Assembly (NCBI GenBank): GCA_039197915.1 | Contig: JBCCTV010000043.1 | Location: 1 to 17,509 of the forward strand | Reading direction: 5' to 3' | DNA from: JAJFFW01 sp039197915 | GTDB lineage: Bacteria > Pseudomonadota > Alphaproteobacteria > Caulobacterales > Parvularculaceae | Length of the DNA stretch: 17,509 nt | Shown here: positions 1 to 7,953 of the stretch, one piece after another | Layout: the number at the start of each line of letters is the position of its first letter | How positions within the stretch are numbered: the stretch's first letter is position 1 | Translations under genes and position numbers: made by a program | The notes under the pieces: generated by a model | Databases searched by the model: none | What the model saw: the letters and a program-made list of their open reading frames with translations, nothing else | What the model was told of the DNA's origin: nothing

Positions 1-378
1 CATCAGTGCGCCACCCAAAAGCAAGGCGCCGGCAAAGCCGAGCTGCGGCAGAAGGAAATAGGCAGCCGCCCCACATAAAAGCACAAACAAAGGTGCGCCG
101 CCGAGCGCCAATCGCATCGCGGCTGGCGTCCGTGAAAGCTGAGAAATGCGAAACTGGATAGCGGCCGCAAACACAAGCGCGCCCAGACCAATTTTTGCGC
201 CTGAAACCACAAAATCGTCCGGCGCCGTCGGCAACTCAACGGCGCGATAAAGGAGAGAGATGGCGGCGCTTGCGATCAGGAGCAGCGCTGGCGCTGACGC
301 CGCTTTTCGGCCGAGCCGCGTCGCTGCAAGGCTGACGAACGCAATGAAAAAAAAGACCGCGGTGATAGGGCCCGTCAT
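1..378 (-). CDS. Cation:proton antiporter, CPA1/NhaP-like, N-terminal part (partial)
   Basis: Reading the minus strand from an ATG at 376-378 gives 126 open codons with no stop, so the gene continues past the left edge. The product begins MTGPITAVFFFIAFVS and is very hydrophobic, with about four membrane segments (near residues 5-20, 30-45, 65-80 and 95-125). A family-like pattern is present: a short ELP loop, then VSGAKIGLGALVFAAAIQF, then FAGALLLGGALM right at the edge. In CPA1 Na+/H+ antiporters the last stretch precedes the P-T-D motif of the transport site, which would fall just outside the window. Such proteins exchange Na+ or K+ for protons across the inner membrane. The ribosome site is weak (GGTAGA). 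Family assignment rests on pattern recognition; the ion is unknown. It is divergent from the holin-like gene. Confidence 0.75.
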   Translation of the reverse strand, partial: MTGPITAVFFFIAFVSLAATRLGRKAASAPALLLIASAAISLLYRAVELPTAPDDFVVSGAKIGLGALVFAAAIQFRISQLSRTPAAMRLALGGAPLFVLLCGAAAYFLLPQLGFAGALLLGGALM

Positions 379-478
379 TATTATCTGTCTACCGTTTCGT
401 TAGTACCGACGAAAACTAGCTCAATATGTCGGCGTTCTTGATTGTGGAACGTTTTAAAAAACGCTTGCGCGTGTTCGA

Positions 479-504
479 ATCAACGCATCGGAAAGTGCGT
501 TGAT
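479..504. repeat. Perfect 9-bp inverted repeat in a divergent intergenic region
   Basis: ATCAACGCA (479-487) and TGCGTTGAT (496-504) are perfect inverted arms around an 8-base loop. There is no following T-run on either strand, so a rho-independent terminator is unlikely. It sits between two divergently transcribed genes, which suits an operator or a transcript hairpin, but no regulator is identified. Confidence 0.5.
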
Positions 505-521
505 CCGCATAGAAATGCAAA

Positions 522-621
522 TTGTTTGTTCGCCAAACAAATCGGACGCAAAACCCTCCAACAATAGTGGGTATATCGGCGCCCGGATCAGTTGGGCGCA
601 TTAGAGTGTCGCCAAACAAAT
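522..621. repeat. Inverted TTGTTTG/CAAACAA site with a downstream direct copy
   Basis: TTGTTTG (522-528) and CAAACAA (534-540) form a 7-bp inverted repeat with a 5-base spacer. The 12-mer CGCCAAACAAAT at 531-542 recurs exactly at 610-621, 79 bases away and just before the GAGGAGG ribosome site of the holin-like gene. The arrangement of one full palindrome plus one further half-site is what an operator for a dimeric repressor could look like. This role is inferred from layout only. Confidence 0.4.
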
Positions 622-636
622 TGAGGAGGCGATGAT

Positions 637-1236
637 TTGTCTGTTGAAGATAAACCGAGTCGCAAGGCGCGACGCGGCCGCATCAAAAAGGTGGTGAGCA
701 GTGTCGCTCCACAGCTTGCCCATGCCCTTGGCGGACCGCTCGCCGGCGCTGCTGTTTCGGCCATTGCGGGCGCTGTTCTAGGCGATGAGCATGCGGAGGA
801 AGCCGCTGTAGAGGCCGCACTCCATTCGGCGTCGGCGTCAGATCTCGCGGCCTTGCGGAGTGCTGATTACGCGTTTCGGACCGAAATCGCGAAGCTTGCC
901 GTTGACCATGAGCAAATCCACGCAAGCGATCGCGCCAGCGCCCGCGCGCGCCAGGTCTCGATGGGCGACTGGGGGCCGACCGCGTTGGGCGTTGCAATCA
1001 TTTTAGGTTTTTTCTCCGTCCTTGGACTGATGATTGCAGGCGGTTTGCCTGATGATGCGCAAACAGAATTTTCCATCATGCTCGGCGCCCTAGCGACCAT
1101 GACCGCGGCGGTTGTCAGCTATTTCTTCGGATCGTCGGCGGGTTCAAAGGAAAAGACACGCTTGCTCGTTCCAGGCCTCAACAGTGATCGCCTGCCTGCC
1201 GAACGCGACAACATGCGCCAGACGCCAAAGACTTGA
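637..1236 (+). CDS. GTA/phage-type holin-like membrane protein (Holin_3TMs-like), orphan
   Basis: A 199-residue protein. The start is TTG at 637, supported by a strong GAGGAGG at 623-629 seven bases upstream; the ATG at 633 is in another frame. A basic N-terminus (RKARRGRIKK) precedes a Gly/Ala-rich hydrophobic stretch (about 28-49, LGGPLAGAAVSAIAGAVLG). A charged helical region (50-110) contains HASDRASARARQ, followed by two membrane spans (about 114-137 and 144-165) ending SYFFGSSAGSKEKT. This order, especially DRASARAR and YFFGSSAGS-K-KT, matches the three-TM holins of gene transfer agents and alphaproteobacterial prophages. Such holins permeabilise the inner membrane so that an endolysin can reach the wall. 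No endolysin, capsid or tail gene is nearby, so it may be a remnant, a remote GTA lysis gene, or a domesticated membrane protein. The family call is fairly sure; the function is not. Confidence 0.7.
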   Translation: MSVEDKPSRKARRGRIKKVVSSVAPQLAHALGGPLAGAAVSAIAGAVLGDEHAEEAAVEAALHSASASDLAALRSADYAFRTEIAKLAVDHEQIHASDRASARARQVSMGDWGPTALGVAIILGFFSVLGLMIAGGLPDDAQTEFSIMLGALATMTAAVVSYFFGSSAGSKEKTRLLVPGLNSDRLPAERDNMRQTPKT

Positions 1237-1267
1237 TTGCGCCCTCTCGCCGCGCGATGGGAGGCGG

Positions 1268-2557
1268 ATGGAGCATTTCGATGTTGTCATTATCGGCGGC
1301 GGCGTTATCGGCCTCTCACTCGCTTGGCGTCTGAGCAACGGGGGCGGGCGGATCGCCGTTATCGATGCGGGCGGCACTTATGGAGGCGCCGGGGCCTTGG
1401 CTCACTCAGTTTCCGGGGCGCCCGAAACGTCAAAACCGATCGCTACAACGCCCGGTTCGCCGATCGAGCATTCGGCAGACGACGCCAGCACTCCGGACCT
1501 TGGCCAGAAGCCGCCAGCGACCATTGCCGCCGCCGGCATGTTGGCCCCGTCTTTTGAAACTGAAAGAAGCAGTATTGGCGAGGCTTTGAGCGCGCTTTCG
1601 TTTTCAAGCCTCGCCAGGTGGCCGTCTTTTGCGCGTGATATTGCGACGGCCGCCGGTGTCGATATTGACTTTCAGCAAGCGGGAATTCTCGGGGTCGCCT
1701 TCACCAATGAGCAAGCGGACGCACTCCGTTCCGCCTCAAACGCTCTTGCCGCTAACGCCCTTGCGTCGGGCGATATTCGCTCGCGCCTGCTCGATTCGCG
1801 CGAGACTTTGGCTCTTGAGCCAGCCGTCAACGAGAAAGTCCTCCTTGGGCTGATCTCGGAAAACGATGGGCAGGTTGACCCGGTAAAGCTTTTAAAGGCT
1901 TTGCGGATTGCGATTGCGCGCCGAGGGGTTGCGCTCATCGGGGATGAGGCGGTTCATGTGGACGCGCCGGCGCCATCGTCACGGACCAATAAAATCAGTA
2001 TAAAAATGAGTAAGACTAGCGCGGTCACGACCGATCGGCTCGTCGTGGCCGCGGGTGTGTGGGCGGGGCGTCTGCTCTCGTCAATAAATTCGCCGAATGT
2101 GCTGGCGCCCGTAAAGGGTGAAGCGCTGTCGTTGCGCGCTGGTCGCCTTATCGGGCGCCCCATACGGGCGCCAGGCGCTTACTTGTGCCCAAAGTCAGAC
2201 GGACGGCTAGTTATAGGGGCAACGGAGGCCGAAGGCGAGTGGACTTTGCCCCCTGACACGCTGCGGGTTGAGGGCTTGCGAATGCGCGCAGAGGCTGCCG
2301 CCCCACAGATTACAACGTGTAAAGAGGATAGCCGGTGGGCGGGTCTGCGCCCAGCGACGCCGGATCGCGCGCCGATACTTGGTCCGTTGCCGGATAATGA
2401 AAGGATCTTGTTGGCGCTAGGGCATCACCGCAATGGTGTTCTCCTTGCGCCAGAAACATCGGAAATTCTGTCCGACCACCTGCTTGGGAACGGTGATGTT
2501 GATTCGAGCGCAGGCGCGGCGAGCACGAGATTTTCGATAAACCGATTTTCCGCCTGA
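1268..2557 (+). CDS. thiO: Glycine oxidase ThiO-like FAD-dependent oxidoreductase
   Basis: The ATG at 1268 is preceded by GGGAGG at 1259-1264, and MEHFDVVIIGGGVIG starts directly with the FAD-binding Rossmann fold, so this start is preferred over upstream codons that would overlap the preceding gene. The 429-residue product shows the dinucleotide motif GGGVIG (10-15), AAAGMLAPSFE (87-97), DGQVDPVKLLKAL, PVKGEALSL, WAGLRPATPDRAPILG and GHHRNGVLLAPETSEIL near the C-terminus, all characteristic of ThiO in the DAO family. ThiO oxidises glycine to the imine used to build the thiazole of thiamin. Family members are about 330-380 residues. The extra length is an unusual low-complexity insertion at about residues 36-85, just before AAAGMLAP. 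No thiS, thiG or thiC lies in the window, so a related amino-acid oxidase remains possible. It is 31 bases downstream of the holin-like gene. Confidence 0.85.
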   Translation: MEHFDVVIIGGGVIGLSLAWRLSNGGGRIAVIDAGGTYGGAGALAHSVSGAPETSKPIATTPGSPIEHSADDASTPDLGQKPPATIAAAGMLAPSFETERSSIGEALSALSFSSLARWPSFARDIATAAGVDIDFQQAGILGVAFTNEQADALRSASNALAANALASGDIRSRLLDSRETLALEPAVNEKVLLGLISENDGQVDPVKLLKALRIAIARRGVALIGDEAVHVDAPAPSSRTNKISIKMSKTSAVTTDRLVVAAGVWAGRLLSSINSPNVLAPVKGEALSLRAGRLIGRPIRAPGAYLCPKSDGRLVIGATEAEGEWTLPPDTLRVEGLRMRAEAAAPQITTCKEDSRWAGLRPATPDRAPILGPLPDNERILLALGHHRNGVLLAPETSEILSDHLLGNGDVDSSAGAASTRFSINRFSA

Positions 2558-2572
2558 GCGGTGGAAGCGGCG

Positions 2573-2674
2573 GAGCAATTTCGAGGCGATCTAATCCGCG
2601 TCGTTGCCCTTAATTCTGTTTTGTAACGTTTAGTAACGCCCAACTGGTCCCCGCTTCGTCGGAAAACGCTTAGG
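2573..2674. repeat. Dispersed mosaic repeat, degenerate copy A
   Basis: This stretch aligns along its length with copies at 7764-7875 and 15065-15179. Shared blocks with the 7764 copy include GTTTTGT, then CGCCCAAC, GGTCCCCGCTTCG, CGGAAAACG and a closing TAGG or CTAG. The first palindromic half (GAGCAA...CGTTGC) is decayed compared with the other copies. It fills most of the gap between the convergent 3' ends of the ThiO-like and pentapeptide genes. Confidence 0.65.
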
Positions 2675-2701
2675 ACGCTCAGTCTAACCGCGCGCAGGGC
2701 T

Positions 2702-3553
2702 CTAAAGGCCCGGGCAAAGCCGAATAGGAATGCCGGTCGGGGTTCTCGTTTCAATGGACCCACAGGCGCCGGCGAGTTGTTCGGCCGTTAGGTCAGTCGC
2801 TTTCGACAGGTCCGCGCCGTCTAAGCGAGCGCCGTTAAAAGTCGCGGCGTCCAGTGAAGCCCCATTGAACTGCGCTCCGCGCAGGTCGGCCCGATCAAAA
2901 CGCGCACCGGTCAGCGTCGCGCCGTCAAATGTAACGTCACGCGCGCTTACACCGACGAAAAAAGCGCCCGCGGCATAGGCGTCGGTAAAATCGGCTTTGT
3001 CCAAATCGGACCCGGACAGCCGCGCGAAAGAGATATCAGCCCGATCGAAATCCGTGTCGCGCAGGTTTGCGGCCCGGGCAACCGCTTCTTTCATGTCTGC
3101 GGCGGAAAATACCGCATCGTCAAATCCGCCTGCGGAGAAATTAGCCCCGGCGAGGCGCGCGCCCTGGAACATTGCGCCAGCGCCTGTCGCGCCTTCAAAT
3201 GAAGCTCCGTCGAGCAGCGCCCGCGCAAACCGCGCTTTCGCAACACGCGCACCAGCAAAGTTTTCACCCGCCCGCTGGGCGCCCGTGAAATCCTGGGCGG
3301 CGAAATCGGCAACGGCGCGGATATCCGGGTTATCTGAATCAAGTTTAGGCAGGCGGAATTCGACGCGCTCAAGGGCGCTTGTAAGCGTTGGCGCCAACCG
3401 ATCGGCGTCGTCGATGCGTTTCGTTAAGCTGCGCTTAAATTCTTGCACGGGATTTGAAATGACGCCATTGCCCCGCCGCTCCGCCAGGATTTCTGCGAGG
3501 ATCGTCATAATCATGATTAAGAACAGAATGATCAGCAAAAACATGCGGACCAT
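2702..3553 (-). CDS. Membrane-anchored pentapeptide-repeat protein
   Basis: The start chosen is the ATG at 3551-3553, with GGGAG seven bases upstream; a TTG 13 codons earlier has no ribosome site. The 283-residue product begins MVRMFLLIILFLIMIMTILAEI, one N-terminal membrane segment with almost no residues before it, so the rest may sit in the periplasm or stay cytoplasmic. From about residue 80 to 255 it is built of five-residue A(D/N)(L/F)xx repeats (for example FDRADLRGAQFNGASLDAATFNGARL), which fold as a right-handed quadrilateral beta-helix. The tail LTAEQLAGACGSIETRTP is a common ending in alphaproteobacterial pentapeptide proteins. The molecular role of most such proteins is unknown. 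It lies downstream of nrdJ on the same strand, 116 bases apart, so a shared transcript is possible but not shown. Confidence 0.85.
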   Translation of the reverse strand: MVRMFLLIILFLIMIMTILAEILAERRGNGVISNPVQEFKRSLTKRIDDADRLAPTLTSALERVEFRLPKLDSDNPDIRAVADFAAQDFTGAQRAGENFAGARVAKARFARALLDGASFEGATGAGAMFQGARLAGANFSAGGFDDAVFSAADMKEAVARAANLRDTDFDRADISFARLSGSDLDKADFTDAYAAGAFFVGVSARDVTFDGATLTGARFDRADLRGAQFNGASLDAATFNGARLDGADLSKATDLTAEQLAGACGSIETRTPTGIPIRLCPGL

Positions 3554-3669
3554 ATTGCTTCTCCCGATCGCGTCGGCCGAACGCGCTATCAATAGGAGTT
3601 AAAGCCTCAATGATCGTTTAAGGATATCGTAAAAAGCATAATGAACGATTTGTCAGGTATTACGTCGTG

Positions 3670-6600
3670 TTAAGAACATCCAGTTGAAGCGCCGCAACTA
3701 TCGCACCTTAAGCACGAACCGCTGCGAACTAATGTGAATTGTCCGCAATTACTGCAGGCGTCGCCCTCATACCCCTTCACCCGGGCTTCGCGCTGGGATG
3801 CTGTTGGGTCCGCAAGACGTCCCCGCGGCGCAGACTGCTGCAGGGCTTCTGCTAGCCGGGTGACCTGATCCTCGATTTCGCTTGGCTCTGGCGCGCGATC
3901 AAGATCATCCGTTTCCTGGGTGGGGGCATCGCTTGATTGCGGGTCGCCAGCCGATGCGTCGCTGACTTCAGCGTCAATGAAGTCGTCGTTTGTGTTCCGT
4001 AGGCGATCAAAGTCGCCGCCGCGCAAAACGACCAGGTTATCGGAAACCGTCGAGCGGCTATATCCCTTCGAAATTAGTTTCGTTGCATCTTCGTGCGCGT
4101 GCACATCGTGCCTTCCACCGCCCAAACCGCCCCCTAGGCCGCCCACCCCGTCCTGGTTTTGCTCGTCGCCCAGATGGGCGAGGTCCGTTCGCCCAAGATA
4201 AGAAATCGCCAGCTCACGAAAGATGTAATCAAGGATCGATGTTGCATGCTTGATGTGGTCGTTATCTTGAACAGGGCCGGACGGGTCGAACCGGGTGAAG
4301 ACATAAGCGTCCACATATTCTTCGAGCGGCACGCCGTATTGCAGCCCGAGGGAGACCGCAATGGCGAAGTTGTTCATCAGGCTGCGAAAAGCGGCGCCTT
4401 CCTTGTGCATATCGAGAAAAATCTCGCCAAGCTCGCCGTCGTCGAATTCCCCGGTGCGTAAATAGACTTTGTGTCCGCCGACGCTCGCTTTTTGGGTATA
4501 GCCTTTGCGGCGCGCCGGGAGGCGACGTCGCCCGGGCGTGCGCTCTATGATGCGTTCAACGATCCGTTCAGCAACAATTTTTGATCTCTGTGCGGATGGG
4601 GCGTCGCTGATGGCGTCGGCGAGGTCTTCCGCTTCATCGTCGTCGTCGGCGCCCGCGGATAGAAGGGCGGAGGTCAAAGGCTGCGATAGCTTTGACCCGT
4701 CGCGGTAGAGCGCAACCGATTTAAGCCCAAGACGCCAGCCTTCCATATATGTGCGGGCGCAGTCGGCGATGCTGGCGTGGTTCGGTAAATTCACTGTTTT
4801 CGATATGCCGCCGGAAATAAAAGGCTGCACGGACGCCATCATCCGCAAATGGGCGTCAACGGGCAATGCGCGCTGCCCGATCCAGCCGCACGGCGTTGCG
4901 CAATCGAAAACTGAAAGATCTTCCGGCTTTAAGTGCGGCGCCCCTTCAACGGTCATCGCCCCGCAGCAATAGATGTTCGCCATGTGAATATCTTCGTCGG
5001 CGAAACCGAGGTCGCGAAGGACCTGATATCCGGTCGACGCCAATTGGCTATCGTCATAGCCGAGGACGGCGCGACAGAAATTTTCGCCCAACGCTGCTGG
5101 CGCAAAAACGGAAGTAATGTCAAACGCGGTTTTGATGCGGTCTTCAAGCTCGGCGAGATGGCGTTCCTGAAACCCTTCAGCACGCAGAGCAGCATGGTTG
5201 ACGCCCGGCGCATGCTCCAGCGTGCCGCGCCCAACGGCGTAATCGGTAATGTCTTCAATCTCGTCGGGTGCATATCCAAGCGCCGCAAGAGCCGACGGAA
5301 CGGCTTTATTGATGATCTTAAAAAGGCCGCCGCCAGCGAGCTTTTTGAATTTTACAAGCGCGTAATCCGGTTCGATCCCGGTCGTGTCGCAATCCATAAC
5401 GAGGCCGATTGTCCCGGTCGGGGCGACGGCGGTCGCTTGCGCATTTCGGAAGCCCGCCTCGTCGCCCAAGGCATACGCGTCGTCCCAGATTTCCTTTGCG
5501 CGTTTTGAAAGGTCTTGCCACGGACAAAGGGACCGATCGAGGCGTTGTGGAAGTATCGAGAGACCTTCAAAGGCGTCTGTTTCGCTCTCGCGGTGCGCTG
5601 CCCGCGCATGGTTGCGAATAACGCGGAGCATTGTGTCCCGATTTTGTTCAAAAGCTGGGAAGGGACCAACATCGCCGCTCATTTCCGCGGAGGTCCGATA
5701 GGCGACGCCGGTCATCAGCGAGGCGATTGAACCGGCGATTGCGCGCCCTTCATCGCTGTCATAGGCAACGCCAGACGCCATCAAAAGCCCGCCAAGATTT
5801 GCAAAGCCAAGCCCGAGCGTCCTGTAGGCGTAAGAATTCTGCGCGATCGCTTGTGAGGGAAATTGCGCCATCGACACCGAAATTTCCAGCGCGAGCGTCC
5901 AAAGGCGGCACGCATGCTCAAACGAGGCAACGTCGAAGCCATCGTCGCGCTTAAACGCGGCAAGGTTTACAGACGCCAGATTGCACGCAGTATCATCTAA
6001 AAACAGATATTCAGAACACGGATTTGAGGCGCGAATTTCCCCGTCAGCCGCGCATGTGTGCCAATCGTTGATTGTGTCTTTATACTGGAGGCCTGGGTCG
6101 GCGCAGGCCCATGCCGTTTCGCATATCAGGTCCCACAACGCCCGCGCTTCAAGTGTTTTGGCCGGCCTCCCGTCGACGCGGTGGGTCAGCGTCCAGTCCC
6201 CGCCGGAGACAACGGCGGTTAGAAAATCATCGCTCACCCGAACCGAATTATTGGCATTTTGTCCGGACACGGTGCGATAGGCGTCGCTGTCCCAATCGAG
6301 TGTAAGCTCGTCAACGTCGATGGACTTAACGCCCTGGCGCGCAAACTCAAAGGTTCTTTTGATCACGCCGTCCGGGACGCCGACGGAGCGCGCCGCTTTG
6401 ATCGTCTTTTTCAGCGTAAGGTTTGTCTTTGGATCGCAATTCGCCTTGTCGCCAGCGCCCGACCAGCAAGCGCTTAAAATACGCGGTAGGTGTTTTGCTA
6501 AAACCCGCGAGCCTGTGACGAGGGCGGCAACTTTTTCCTCTTCGCGCGCCTTCCAGCGTACAAAATCTTCAATGTCTGGATGATCCGCATCGACGACGAC

Positions 6601-7440
6601 CATCTTGGCCGCACGCCGGGTCGTACCGCCCGATTTTACCGCGCCGGCTGCAGCGTCGCCCACGCGCAAAAAACTAATCAGCCCAGAGCTTTTTCCGCCG
6701 CCAGATAAGGGTTCATCAGCACCGCGAATATCGGAAAAGTTTGAACCTGCGCCCGAGCCGTATTTGAACAGCAAGGCTTCCCGGCTCCACAGGTCCATGA
6801 TCCCACCGTCGCCGATGAGTTTATCTTCGACCGATTGAATAAAGCAGGCATGGGGTTGCGGGCGTTCATAGGCGCTTTCAGACGCCACCGTTTGCTCGCT
6901 CTCCGGGTCGACATAAAAATGGCCTTGCCCGGCACCCTCAACGCCATAGGCCCAATGGAGGCCGGTGTTGAACCATTGGGGGCTGTTCGGCGCGCCAATT
7001 TGCAGCGCGAGCATTGCCTGCATTTCGTCAACAAAGGCGCGTGCGGCAGCTTCATCGTCAAAATAGCCGCCCTTCCAGCCCCAGTAGCCCCAGGCCCCGG
7101 CAAGGCGATGAAAAACCTGTTTTGCGCTTGTTTCCGCGCCATAGCGTTCAGCGGGCGCGGTCTTCGCCAATGCGGCGACATTGGGCACGGATCGCTGCAG
7201 AAAAGTCGGAACGCCGCGCTCGCGGACGCGTTTCGTCGCAGCAGGGACGCCGGCCCGGCGCAAGTATTTCTGCGCTAAGATATCAACCGCCGTCTGGCTC
7301 CAGTGGCGCGGCGCCTCTATGCCTTTCATTTCGAATAGACTGTCGCCGCCAGGGCCGCGCAACACGCTGTCGGCGCGGCGAAACTGGATCTCATCCAGCG
7401 CTGCTCCCGGCGTTTTGGCGAAGCGAGGCGAAATCCGCAT
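3670..7440 (-). CDS. nrdJ: Vitamin B12-dependent ribonucleoside-diphosphate reductase (class II)
   Basis: The 1256-residue protein reduces ribonucleotides to deoxyribonucleotides using adenosylcobalamin to generate the thiyl radical. Visible parts are: N-terminal segment with SPQWFNTGLHW (153-163); GSGAGSNFSDIRG (228-240); NPCSE (473-477), giving the thiyl Cys475 with Asn473 and Glu477; Cys199 and Cys486 as the likely redox pair, the latter 11 residues after the thiyl Cys; PTGTIG (674-679); SGGISKTVNLP (876-886). A C-terminal TSCPA-like domain (about 975-1090) follows, then a Gly-rich and acidic linker (1098-1200), then a zinc-ribbon tail with Cys1229, 1232, 1243, 1246, 1249 and 1255. Length and architecture fit the long alphaproteobacterial form. 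No nrdAB or nrdD is in the window. The ATG at 7438-7440 has only a modest ribosome site (GCAGGT). No cobalamin riboswitch consensus was recognised upstream. Confidence 0.97.
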   Translation of the reverse strand: MRISPRFAKTPGAALDEIQFRRADSVLRGPGGDSLFEMKGIEAPRHWSQTAVDILAQKYLRRAGVPAATKRVRERGVPTFLQRSVPNVAALAKTAPAERYGAETSAKQVFHRLAGAWGYWGWKGGYFDDEAAARAFVDEMQAMLALQIGAPNSPQWFNTGLHWAYGVEGAGQGHFYVDPESEQTVASESAYERPQPHACFIQSVEDKLIGDGGIMDLWSREALLFKYGSGAGSNFSDIRGADEPLSGGGKSSGLISFLRVGDAAAGAVKSGGTTRRAAKMVVVDADHPDIEDFVRWKAREEEKVAALVTGSRVLAKHLPRILSACWSGAGDKANCDPKTNLTLKKTIKAARSVGVPDGVIKRTFEFARQGVKSIDVDELTLDWDSDAYRTVSGQNANNSVRVSDDFLTAVVSGGDWTLTHRVDGRPAKTLEARALWDLICETAWACADPGLQYKDTINDWHTCAADGEIRASNPCSEYLFLDDTACNLASVNLAAFKRDDGFDVASFEHACRLWTLALEISVSMAQFPSQAIAQNSYAYRTLGLGFANLGGLLMASGVAYDSDEGRAIAGSIASLMTGVAYRTSAEMSGDVGPFPAFEQNRDTMLRVIRNHARAAHRESETDAFEGLSILPQRLDRSLCPWQDLSKRAKEIWDDAYALGDEAGFRNAQATAVAPTGTIGLVMDCDTTGIEPDYALVKFKKLAGGGLFKIINKAVPSALAALGYAPDEIEDITDYAVGRGTLEHAPGVNHAALRAEGFQERHLAELEDRIKTAFDITSVFAPAALGENFCRAVLGYDDSQLASTGYQVLRDLGFADEDIHMANIYCCGAMTVEGAPHLKPEDLSVFDCATPCGWIGQRALPVDAHLRMMASVQPFISGGISKTVNLPNHASIADCARTYMEGWRLGLKSVALYRDGSKLSQPLTSALLSAGADDDDEAEDLADAISDAPSAQRSKIVAERIVERIIERTPGRRRLPARRKGYTQKASVGGHKVYLRTGEFDDGELGEIFLDMHKEGAAFRSLMNNFAIAVSLGLQYGVPLEEYVDAYVFTRFDPSGPVQDNDHIKHATSILDYIFRELAISYLGRTDLAHLGDEQNQDGVGGLGGGLGGGRHDVHAHEDATKLISKGYSRSTVSDNLVVLRGGDFDRLRNTNDDFIDAEVSDASAGDPQSSDAPTQETDDLDRAPEPSEIEDQVTRLAEALQQSAPRGRLADPTASQREARVKGYEGDACSNCGQFTLVRSGSCLRCDSCGASTGCS

Positions 7441-7546
7441 TGTCTACCTGCAGTCCTCTGAATTCATTGGCTTTATAGTTAATTCGGCGTAGCGTAATGG
7501 TGCATCGACACTCGCAAAATAGGCCTTTTCGCGGGTGGCGCCTATG

Positions 7547-7599
7547 CCGGCCTTCAAATAAGCCGGCCTCCAAATAAGCCGGTGCGCAAATCAAACCGG
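7547..7599. repeat. 16-bp tandem repeat in the nrdJ leader
   Basis: Units start at 7547, 7563 and 7579. The first two (CCGGCCTTCAAATAAG and CCGGCCTCCAAATAAG) differ at one base. The third is diverged (CCGGTGCGCAAATCAA) and is followed after one base by another CCGG. The block lies about 110-160 bases upstream of the nrdJ start codon and could be transcribed as part of its leader. Confidence 0.75.
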
Positions 7600-7763
7600 C
7601 GCGCCGGCAGCCCAGTCAGAAAACACTGATCTCGAACGGCGAGGTCGTGCGCCTCAATCCGAGCGTTGTAATTGGCGCCAGACTACTCTCAAGCCACTTG
7701 GGCTGATTCGCCCTTTGCAAAGGTTACCGCGCAAAAACTTGGTGGCGACGGGGCGACGCTTCG

Positions 7764-7875
7764 CTAGAGCAACTTCGCATCAATCTGAACCGCCTCGTTG
7801 CTCTAGGTTTCTGTTTTGTCGCGTTTTCTTGCGCCCAACCGGTCCCCGCTTCGACGGAAAACGACCTAGCGCGAC
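7764..7875. repeat. Dispersed mosaic repeat, copy B (two-stem element)
   Basis: The first stem is a perfect 10-bp pair, CTAGAGCAAC (7764-7773) with GTTGCTCTAG (7797-7806). The second module has CGTTTTC (7822-7828) pairing with GAAAACG (7857-7863), and outer GTCGCG (7818-7823) pairing with CGCGAC (7870-7875). The first module is nearly identical to copy C at 15065. The second module is more like copy A at 2573. Non-coding, between divergent genes. It belongs to the broad class of dispersed intergenic palindromic repeats seen in alphaproteobacteria; the exact family is unknown to me. Confidence 0.8.
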
Positions 7876-7953
7876 GTAATATTTCTGGTGCAAGACTGCC
7901 CGGGCGCGTAAGTCATCCAGAACCGATAGGCGTATCTTGGAAGCATAACCCAA

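Larger units (their letters stand above)
7441..7953. other. Divergent intergenic region between nrdJ and the NDUFA12 gene
   Basis: No convincing gene lies in these 513 bases. They hold the nrdJ leader (minus strand), a 16-bp tandem repeat at 7547-7599, a small inverted pair ATAGGC (7519-7524) / GCCTAT (7540-7545) and dispersed repeat copy B. Short open frames on both strands lack ribosome sites and coding character. I looked for a B12 box or GCCACTG-type core on the nrdJ strand and did not find one. Promoters for both genes should be here, but no confident -35/-10 pair was seen. Confidence 0.6.

Noticed and set aside
3..239. 78-residue minus-strand open frame at the left edge
   Set aside because: It is out of frame with the antiporter reading frame, which covers the same bases, is open to the edge and has clear membrane segments and family-like motifs.
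416..619. 67-residue minus-strand open frame in the antiporter/holin gap
   Set aside because: No ribosome site, no recognisable product, AT-rich compared with neighbours, and it overlaps the repeat-rich regulatory-looking region.
2730..3602. Long plus-strand frames opposite the pentapeptide gene (82 and 201 residues)
   Set aside because: They are mirror products of the regular GC-rich repeat on the other strand: Ala/Ser/Pro/Arg-rich with no ribosome sites or known motifs.
3920..7478. Many open frames on both strands within nrdJ
   Set aside because: All lie inside the well-supported 1256-codon nrdJ frame; compositions are Arg/Ser/Pro-rich as expected of shadow frames.
7441..7760. Cobalamin riboswitch upstream of nrdJ
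   Set aside because: The minus-strand leader was read for the conserved B12 box and the GCCACTG core; only loose fragments were seen and no consistent fold. A covariance-model search would settle it.
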